Below, in pieces: positions 7,303-12,538 of a stretch of DNA of 12,538 nt (positions are counted from its first letter, which is position 1; every line of letters begins with the position of its first letter). The position numbers and the translations under genes are program-made. Source of the stretch: Comamonadaceae bacterium (GTDB lineage Bacteria > Pseudomonadota > Gammaproteobacteria > Burkholderiales > Burkholderiaceae_C); assembly GCA_947452325.1 (NCBI GenBank), contig CANGCZ010000027.1:1-12538 (forward strand), in the 5' to 3' direction. The notes beneath the pieces were generated by a model. It did no database searches and was not told the origin of the DNA. It was given only the letters and a program-made list of their open reading frames with translations.

Positions 7303-7653
7303 TTAAGAATTCCCCAATTAAATCTTGAAAAAATTGATATGAGCTAAGACAGTACCCAACCATGCCTTTTAAAACCTTGCTGTCTGCGGCTTGATGCCGC
7401 CGAATCCAAATCCAAATTAACTCAATTTTATTATCTTCTAAATATAGATAGCATTTGCATGTCGCATTGTTAATGTAGGCAACTACTTCTTTAAAAAAGT
7501 AAACTCGAACAATTAAAAAATCAGACCTACGCCAAAAAAATTGTTACTGAACCTATTTAATTTATCCCCACGCATTCCGAGCTTGATACCTCTTAAGCTC
7601 CCAACTCTTCCTAAATTATCTAGCCCCTCAAAAACTACAAAGTTAATATGCAC
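7274..7653 (-). pseudogene. Possible decayed or frameshifted small gene upstream of the DUF262 gene
   Basis: This 345-bp gap (7303-7647) holds no confident gene. On the minus strand one frame is open for 89 codons from 7543 to a TGA at 7276-7274, overlapping the DUF262 start by 29 nt. Its translation is protein-like (for example CYLYLEDNKIELIWIWIRR, then LSSYQFFQDLIGEFLSERNK) but has no ATG, GTG or TTG start before an internal ATG at 7363. A second minus frame, open from a GTG at 7653 to a TAA at 7515-7513 (ending NNFFGVGLIF), overlaps it. One extra T in the T6 run at the end of the second frame would fuse the two into a protein of about 125 residues. This could be a remnant, a frameshifted gene or chance in AT-rich DNA. 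I do not recognise a family. Confidence 0.22.
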
Positions 7654-8652
7654 AACGACACCCTCTCCGACTGGCTGCACGAACACGTGTTTGACGAAGG
7701 CAGCCAGGCCGCCGAACGCGGTACGCGCTTGGTGATGTGGATCACGCTGGCCATGATGTTTGTGGAAATCTTTGCAGGCTGGTGGTTCAACTCCATGGCA
7801 CTGCTGGCCGATGGCTGGCACATGAGTTCGCACGCGCTGGCCATTGGGTTGTCGGCCACGGCTTATGTGACCGCACGCACCTACGCGCGCGACCCGCGCT
7901 TTGCCTTCGGCAGCTGGAAGATTGAAGTGCTGGCCGGATTTGCCAGCGCCATCGTCTTGCTCGGTGTGGCGCTGATGATGGCCTTAGGTTCGATTGACCG
8001 TATCTGGTTCCCGCAACCGATCCAATACGCCGAAGCGATCGCTGTGGCGGTGCTGGGACTGGTGGTCAACCTGGTTTGCGCCTTGATACTCGGCCGCGCG
8101 CACCACCATCCGCCAACCGCAAAACAAACGAGCGCACACGTAGCGCACGAAAAACCTCGCATTGACATCACCCGCACAGCCGATCACGGCCATGGCCATG
8201 GCCACGGCGGTCATCACCACGACTTGAATTTGAAGTCTGCGTATGTGCACGTGATCGCTGACGCGTTCACTTCGGTGCTCGCCATCGTCGCGCTGCTGGG
8301 CGGCTGGTGGTACGGCTGGTCCTGGTTAGACCCGGTCATGGGTCTGGTCGGCGCGGTGATGGTGGCCGTCTGGGCGCGCGGCTTGTTGGCCGACACCGGC
8401 AAGGTCTTGCTCGACCGTGAAATGGACCACCCGGTGGTGGAAGAAATTCGCGAAGCGATTGAAACCAGCGCGCAAACCCGGGTCACCGATTTGCATGTGT
8501 GGCGGGTCGGCAAGCAGGTGTTTTCTTGCGCACTGACCGTGGTGACACAAGAACCTGAACTGACGCCTGAAGTGGTGCGCCAGCGTTTGTCTGTGCATGA
8601 AGAAATCGTGCACTCGACCATAGAAATACACCGCTACCAACGCAAGACTTAA
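7648..8652 (+). CDS. dmeF: Cation diffusion facilitator, DmeF-type Co2+/Ni2+ efflux transporter
   Basis: This inner-membrane proton antiporter exports divalent metals; the DmeF branch handles cobalt and nickel. The 334-residue protein has the N-terminal HEHVF (11-15), six probable membrane helices, the first metal-site half D55-x2-H58 in ALLADGWHMSSHA, and the second half H201-x3-D205 in HVIADAFTS. A His-rich cytosolic loop (HGHGHGHGGHHHD, 180-192) lies between helices 4 and 5, and a cytosolic C-terminal domain follows with VTDLHVWRVG (279-288). The HEHVF start and His loop favour DmeF over zinc-specific CzcD; the substrate remains an inference. The ATG has only a weak AAAG upstream. No metal-sensing DmeR/CsoR-type regulator is adjacent. 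It converges on the aldehyde dehydrogenase with 6 bp between the stops. Confidence 0.92.
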   Translation: MHNDTLSDWLHEHVFDEGSQAAERGTRLVMWITLAMMFVEIFAGWWFNSMALLADGWHMSSHALAIGLSATAYVTARTYARDPRFAFGSWKIEVLAGFASAIVLLGVALMMALGSIDRIWFPQPIQYAEAIAVAVLGLVVNLVCALILGRAHHHPPTAKQTSAHVAHEKPRIDITRTADHGHGHGHGGHHHDLNLKSAYVHVIADAFTSVLAIVALLGGWWYGWSWLDPVMGLVGAVMVAVWARGLLADTGKVLLDREMDHPVVEEIREAIETSAQTRVTDLHVWRVGKQVFSCALTVVTQEPELTPEVVRQRLSVHEEIVHSTIEIHRYQRKT

Positions 8653-8658
8653 ACAAGT

Positions 8659-10149
8659 TCAGACCGGGCTGTCTATGCGTATCCAAGTGGTTTTGAGCTC
8701 GGTGTATTTGTCAAACGCGTGCAGCGATTTGTCGCGCCCGATACCGCTTTGCTTGTAGCCGCCGAAGGGCACGGTGATGTCGTCTTCGTCGTATTGATTG
8801 ACATGCACGGTGCCGGCGCGCAGTGCGCGCGCCACGCCATGCGCTTTGTTGATGTCGCGGCTCCACACCGCGGCTTGCAAACCGTAAATATTGTCGTTGG
8901 CCATGTGCACGGCTTCGGCTGCGCTGTCAAAACCGATGACGCTGAGCACCGGACCGAAAATTTCTTCACGCGCTATCGCCATGTCGTTGCGCACACCGTC
9001 AAACAAGGTGGGTTGCACAAAATAGCCGCCGCTGTCTTGCATGACGCGCTCACCACCGGCGATCAATGTCGCGCCTTCTTGCTGGCCGCGCGCGATGTAG
9101 CCCAACACCGTGTCCATTTGGCTGCGGTCCACCAATGCGCCCATCACCGTGGCTTCATCCAAGGGGTGGGCGGGTGCGTACGACGGCAGCAACTCAAGCG
9201 CACGTTGAATAAAAGCAGGCTTAATGCTGTTTTCCACCAGCAAGCGCGACGGCGCATTGCAGCTTTCGCCTTGGTTGAAAAAAATGCTGGCCACCGAGGC
9301 CTGTACGGCTTGCTCTAAGTCCGGGCAATCGGCGAACACGATATTGGGTGATTTGCCGCCCAGCTCGGTCCAGGCGCGTTTCAAATTGCTTTGACCGGCC
9401 ATGACATGAATGTGTTTGCCTACGCGGGTCGAGCCGGTAAAACCTATGCCGTCCACGTCCATGTGCAAGGCCAGCGGCGTACCGGCCTCAGGACCGAAGC
9501 CCGGCACCACGTTGAACACGCCGGGCGGCACGCCGGCGCCCAGGGCGAGTTCGGCCAAACGCAAAGCGCTGAGCGGCGACTTTTCACTGGGCTTTAACAC
9601 CACGCTGTTGCCGGTGGCCAAAGCCGGGGCGATCTTCCACGCGGCCATGATCATGGGGTAATTCCAAGGCACGATGACGCCGACCACGCCCAGCGGTTCG
9701 CGCGTGATCAAGGCCAGCGCCTGTGACGCTGTGGGCGCGATTTCGCCATACACCTTGTCTATGGCTTCGCCGTACCAGCGTATGCAATTGGCGGTGCTGT
9801 TCACGTCCACGCTGCGCGCATAACGTATGGGCTTGCCCATGTCGACGGTTTCCAGCCAGGCCAATTCTTCCCGGTGCGCCACGATCTGATCGGCAAACGC
9901 GATCAACACCTGTTTGCGTTTAGCAGGCGGCAGACCGCGCCAACGCTGGTCGTCAAACGCACGCCGTGCCGCTGTCACGGCCAGGTCTATGTCGTGGCTG
10001 TCGCAGCGCGCCACCTCGCACAACAGCTTGCCGTCCAACGGTGAGACGTCATCAAAACGCTGCTGCTGCACCGCCCAGCGGCGCTCGCCGTCGATGAAAG
10101 CACGGCCGTCGAGTGCGGCCAGTGGTGCGTCACGAAAATTGTGGCTCAT
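8659..10149 (-). CDS. puuC: NAD(P)-dependent aldehyde dehydrogenase, PuuC-like
   Basis: PuuC oxidises gamma-glutamyl-gamma-aminobutyraldehyde (and 3-aminopropanal-type aldehydes) in putrescine degradation. The 496-residue protein has the full ALDH catalytic set: N163 in VPWNYP, K186 in VLKPSEKSPLSA, the cofactor motif GFTGSTRVGK (236-245), general base E262 in ELGGKSPNIVFADCPDL and the nucleophile C297 in GESCNAP. The stretch RWYGEAIDKVYGE and the C-terminal VPFGGYKQSGIGRDKSLHAFDKYTELKT-type ending (GGYKQSG, KYTELKTTW) match PuuC closely. The start ATG follows AAGGAA. It lies after the porin and Pot genes, in keeping with polyamine catabolism, but an intrinsic terminator lies just upstream. 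The exact substrate is inferred. Confidence 0.9.
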   Translation of the reverse strand: MSHNFRDAPLAALDGRAFIDGERRWAVQQQRFDDVSPLDGKLLCEVARCDSHDIDLAVTAARRAFDDQRWRGLPPAKRKQVLIAFADQIVAHREELAWLETVDMGKPIRYARSVDVNSTANCIRWYGEAIDKVYGEIAPTASQALALITREPLGVVGVIVPWNYPMIMAAWKIAPALATGNSVVLKPSEKSPLSALRLAELALGAGVPPGVFNVVPGFGPEAGTPLALHMDVDGIGFTGSTRVGKHIHVMAGQSNLKRAWTELGGKSPNIVFADCPDLEQAVQASVASIFFNQGESCNAPSRLLVENSIKPAFIQRALELLPSYAPAHPLDEATVMGALVDRSQMDTVLGYIARGQQEGATLIAGGERVMQDSGGYFVQPTLFDGVRNDMAIAREEIFGPVLSVIGFDSAAEAVHMANDNIYGLQAAVWSRDINKAHGVARALRAGTVHVNQYDEDDITVPFGGYKQSGIGRDKSLHAFDKYTELKTTWIRIDSPV

Positions 10150-10166
10150 GTTGTGTTCCTTGGGTC

Positions 10167-10192
10167 AAAAAAAACGGCCTGCGAGAGGCCGT
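10167..10192 (-). terminator. Intrinsic terminator between the DUF3138 porin and the aldehyde dehydrogenase
   Basis: On the minus strand a perfect 7-bp stem (ACGGCCT with AGGCCGT, at 10186-10192 and 10174-10180) with a 5-nt loop is followed by eight T. This is a strong Rho-independent terminator. It lies 26 bp after the porin stop and its T-run ends 17 nt before the aldehyde dehydrogenase ATG, leaving no room for a promoter between them. It therefore either ends the pot-porin transcript or works as a partial terminator that lowers expression of the last gene. Confidence 0.85.
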
Positions 10193-10218
10193 CTGTGTAT
10201 GCCGACAGTGGAGTTGAT

Positions 10219-11622
10219 TTAAAAAGCAAACACCAAAGAGGACAACAAGGTCAGGCTGTCGCGTTTATACGTGCCGGACGAGGTGTCGTAAAACACCAAG
10301 CCGTTGGCGCCGTCGGCACGCAATTCCATTTTGTACCAGGTGCCGGTGTTCCAAGTGCCGCTGTTGGCTGTGTGGTTAGGCGTGATCAGGTAGTTAAAGC
10401 CCACGGACAAGGCGTAGCGGTTGACGCCGCTGCTGCCGTCTGCAGGCGTACCAAAGCCGTTGTAACCATCCACATAATCGCTTGATATGGAACTGGCGCC
10501 CAAAACCCCGCCTCCGTTGGCCGAGTTATTGATGTAATCCGCACGCGTGACCAGTTGCAAACGCGGCGTGGCCTTGTAAGCCACCAGCCCAGAAACACCC
10601 GTCCAACTCATGTTGTCACCGCTGCCATTCAGCGAGGCTCCTGCCAACTGACCACGCCCGATTTGCCCTTGCAGCATCAAATCACCACGGGTATAAAACC
10701 CGTCAATTTCAAACAAATTAAAGCCTCTTGAGTTGCTGTTGGCCTGTGCGGTTGTTCCGGCAAAGCCAAAACCACTGAATTCGCTGGCCGCATAGTCAGC
10801 ACGGTAAGTCAAGCCCGGAGATTTGTCACCGGCACTCAAAGTCGTCTGATTGATGTTGCCAACCAGGAACTTGCCTACCCATTTGCCGCGCGTCATCTCC
10901 ATACCGGCACCGGCGTAGTAGCTGGGAATGGTGAAATCGAACAACAGGTTGTGGCTGATCAGCGGTTGCAGGTTGGACCAGATGTATTCATAGCCCGACC
11001 AATCCGGGATTTGTCCGGCGATCAGCTTGTTGGCCGGCCCGTCCAGCGGCACAGACACCGAGGCCTCATGAACAATAGAACTGGTGTTGTAGCCTGAACT
11101 CGCCGATTTATGCGGCGCCAGCGTCAAACGCCATTTCTGCCCGCCCTCGGTTTCTTTTTGGAAATCCAACATGACCATGCCGAAATACGAGTTGTAGTAG
11201 GTGTAGCCATCTCCGGAACTGGCACTGCCGTTGAAGTTATTCAAAAAATTAACGCCTGATGTGTGCTGTCGGCTGTTGAACACAAAAGTCGGGTCCATCA
11301 TGCCGCTGATCTTCAGGCCTTTCATGCCGGATGCGTCTTGCGCGTCTTCAGCGGCTTCAACTTTCATGCTGACCCGGTTGAAATCTTCCACTGAAACCGC
11401 AGGCGCTGCGGTTGGTGCAGGCGCAGGCTTGGCCGCGTTTTGTTGCAACTTGTCTTCGAGTTGCTGTATGCGGTCTTTAAGCGATTGCAACTCCTTTAAC
11501 AACTCCTGGTTGCTTTGCGCGTGGCCTAAGGCGGGTGCCAGCAAACCGGCAGACGCGACAAGCGCGGCCGCCAAGGGCTTGAGTCGCCAATCTGTGGAAA
11601 AAGTGGGGGCCGGTGTTTTCAT
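10219..11622 (-). CDS. DUF3138 family outer-membrane porin
   Basis: A 467-residue secreted beta-barrel protein. It has a signal peptide (hydrophobic LAAALVASAGLLAPALGHA, likely cleaved after A35 before QSNQ), a short coiled coil (about 38-63, LLKELQSLKDRIQQLEDKL), a Pro/Ala-rich linker (PAPAPTAAPA), then a barrel rich in alternating strands and Gly/Ser/Asn turns, ending in phenylalanine (SLVFAF) as outer-membrane proteins do. The layout recalls porins with an N-terminal coiled coil. Family assignment to DUF3138 is from sequence style and its neighbours. The start ATG (11622-11620) follows AGGAGC; the frame stays open upstream over potI but that part is a shadow. Its place 47 bp after potI suggests it passes polyamines, an inference. 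The family has no settled substrate. Confidence 0.83.
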   Translation of the reverse strand: MKTPAPTFSTDWRLKPLAAALVASAGLLAPALGHAQSNQELLKELQSLKDRIQQLEDKLQQNAAKPAPAPTAAPAVSVEDFNRVSMKVEAAEDAQDASGMKGLKISGMMDPTFVFNSRQHTSGVNFLNNFNGSASSGDGYTYYNSYFGMVMLDFQKETEGGQKWRLTLAPHKSASSGYNTSSIVHEASVSVPLDGPANKLIAGQIPDWSGYEYIWSNLQPLISHNLLFDFTIPSYYAGAGMEMTRGKWVGKFLVGNINQTTLSAGDKSPGLTYRADYAASEFSGFGFAGTTAQANSNSRGFNLFEIDGFYTRGDLMLQGQIGRGQLAGASLNGSGDNMSWTGVSGLVAYKATPRLQLVTRADYINNSANGGGVLGASSISSDYVDGYNGFGTPADGSSGVNRYALSVGFNYLITPNHTANSGTWNTGTWYKMELRADGANGLVFYDTSSGTYKRDSLTLLSSLVFAF

Positions 11623-11669
11623 GGAAGCTCCTGTGGGCGTGGATGAAGGTTGAATCGGTATGTCATGTG

Positions 11670-12500
11670 TCAATGTTCGCGCATGGCCGCCGCGAGTTCG
11701 CGCGACAGTTGTTTTTCCCGCCTGGACAGCCACAGGCTGCCAGCCAGCACGCCAATGCCGACCAGCAAAACGGTCAGGCTGGCAATGACGTTGACGCTGG
11801 GATTGAGGCCTAACTTGGCGCGTGAAAAAATCACTATGGGCAAGGTATTGCTGCCGGGGCCGGATAAAAACGCAGAAATCACCACATCGTCTAACGACAC
11901 GGTGAAGGTCAGCAGCCAGGCGGAGACCAGCGCTTGCGCAATCAAAGGCAAGGTGATGGCAGTGAATACTTTCCAGGGGCGCGCACCCAGATCCAGCGCC
12001 GCCTCTTCCAGCGAGCGGTTCATCTCCTGCAAGCGCGACTGCACCACCACAGTTGCATAAGCCATGCCAAGCACCGTATGCCCCAGCCATATCGTCATGG
12101 CGCCGCGCTCGGGCACGCCCAGCGCACGTTGCAATGCAACAAGCAACAACAGCAGTGACAAACCGACGATCACATCCGGCATGACCAGCGGCGCATTCAC
12201 CATGGACTGCAACATCGCTTTGCCGCGGAACCGCTGAAAACGCACCAGCGCGAACGCTGCCATGGTGCCCAGCACCACCGAGGTGGTGGCGCTGCTGAAA
12301 GCGATGCGCAAAGACAGCCCCAGCGCCTCCATCAGATCGCGGTCGCGAAACACATCGCCATACCAATGCAGCGTGAAGCCGCTCCACAGCGTGACCATTT
12401 TGGAATCGTTAAACGAGTAAGCCACCAGCGTGGCGATAGGCAAATACAAAAACACGTACACCGCCAGCAGCCAGGTCCAGCGCAACCAGTTTGGGTTCAT
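11670..12500 (-). CDS. potI: Putrescine/spermidine ABC transporter permease
   Basis: An inner-membrane permease of the PotI type, one of two permeases of a polyamine ABC importer (with PotF binding protein, PotG ATPase and PotH). The 276 residues form six membrane helices (starting near residues 9, 57, 99, 136, 184 and 236). The cytoplasmic EAA loop that docks the ATPase is SLEEAALDLGARPWKVF (163-179) with the conserved glycine G172, and FTVSLDDVVISAFLSGPG (199-216) is typical of PotI. Its ATG overlaps the stop of the upstream potH (ATGA). No terminator separates it from the porin 47 bp downstream. Substrate choice between putrescine and spermidine is not decided by the sequence. Confidence 0.92.
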   Translation of the reverse strand: MNPNWLRWTWLLAVYVFLYLPIATLVAYSFNDSKMVTLWSGFTLHWYGDVFRDRDLMEALGLSLRIAFSSATTSVVLGTMAAFALVRFQRFRGKAMLQSMVNAPLVMPDVIVGLSLLLLLVALQRALGVPERGAMTIWLGHTVLGMAYATVVVQSRLQEMNRSLEEAALDLGARPWKVFTAITLPLIAQALVSAWLLTFTVSLDDVVISAFLSGPGSNTLPIVIFSRAKLGLNPSVNVIASLTVLLVGIGVLAGSLWLSRREKQLSRELAAAMREH

Positions 12501-12538
12501 GCTGCGCCTCGCTGATGCGCTTGTGTGCGGTTGAACCA
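12497..12538 (-). CDS. potH: PotH-like polyamine ABC permease, last 13 codons only
   Basis: At the right edge the minus strand reads WFNRTQAHQRGAA then TGA at 12499-12497, overlapping the potI ATG by the ATGA arrangement. The short tail and the position directly before potI fit the C-terminus of PotH, the partner permease. The rest lies outside the window, so the identity rests mainly on context. Confidence 0.6.
   Translation of the reverse strand, partial: WFNRTQAHQRGAA

Noticed and set aside
7386..7400. Small hairpin GCGGC-TTGAT-GCCGC in the island upstream region
   Set aside because: The stem is only 5 bp with no T-run on either strand, too weak for a terminator or RNA call.
7485..7500. 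Near-palindrome ACTTCTTTAAAAAAGT as a possible operator between DUF262 and dmeF
   Set aside because: It is low complexity, AT-rich and lies within an open frame; such near-palindromes are expected by chance here.
4740..7650. Island as an integrated element with attachment repeats, an integrase or an insertion sequence
   Set aside because: I found no integrase or transposase gene, no tRNA and no obvious direct repeats at the two ends by eye.
11623..12387. N-terminal extension of the DUF3138 frame upstream of 11622
   Set aside because: The extension overlaps potI in another frame, while a signal peptide and AGGAGC site mark the start at 11622.
1..12538. CRISPR arrays, tRNA or rRNA genes
   Set aside because: No regularly spaced repeats and no cloverleaf or ribosomal sequence were recognised on either strand.

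Overview
The window looks like chromosomal DNA of a betaproteobacterium of the order Burkholderiales, probably Comamonadaceae-like. This rests on the sequence style of the ATP synthase, LipA/LipB and PotI proteins, on GC-rich core genes (about 60% in lines counted by eye), and on the DUF3138 porin, a family I associate with Burkholderiales. I could not run a database search, so the genus is not assigned.

Layout. (1) Positions 1-2702, minus strand: the 5' half of an F1Fo ATP synthase operon in the order atpI, atpB, atpE, atpF, atpH. AtpH is cut a few codons before its end by the left edge. (2) Positions 2796-4760, plus strand: a compact lipoylation operon, ybeD (DUF493), lipB and lipA, divergent from the atp operon. 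(3) Positions 4761-7647: an accessory island. An Abi-family HEPN gene on plus (4869-5531, about 48% GC in a sampled line) faces a minus-strand pair made of a DUF262 (ParB/GmrS-like) gene and a HEPN gene. That pair is strikingly AT-rich (about 37-38% GC in two counted lines). The stretch between the DUF262 gene and dmeF (7303-7647) has no confident gene but holds long open minus-strand frames that look like a small or decayed gene. (4) Positions 7648-8652, plus: a DmeF-type Co/Ni efflux transporter. (5) Positions 8659-12538, minus: a polyamine uptake and catabolism cluster in the order potH (last codons only), potI, a DUF3138 outer-membrane porin and a PuuC-like aldehyde dehydrogenase. An intrinsic terminator lies between the last two.

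How it fits together. Regions 1, 2, 4 and 5 are ordinary metabolism and homeostasis: energy conversion, lipoate attachment, metal efflux, and polyamine import with aldehyde oxidation. Region 3 is the unusual part. It combines two unrelated HEPN proteins, each with an R-N-x3-H motif typical of RNA-cutting HEPN enzymes, with a DUF262 protein whose relatives occur in restriction and anti-phage systems. The DUF262-HEPN pair is translationally tight: 6 bp apart, with the Shine-Dalgarno sequence inside the upstream gene. It is the best candidate here for a poorly described defence or toxin-like module. A perfect intrinsic terminator at the end of lipA points the wrong way for lipA and the right way for transcripts coming out of this island.
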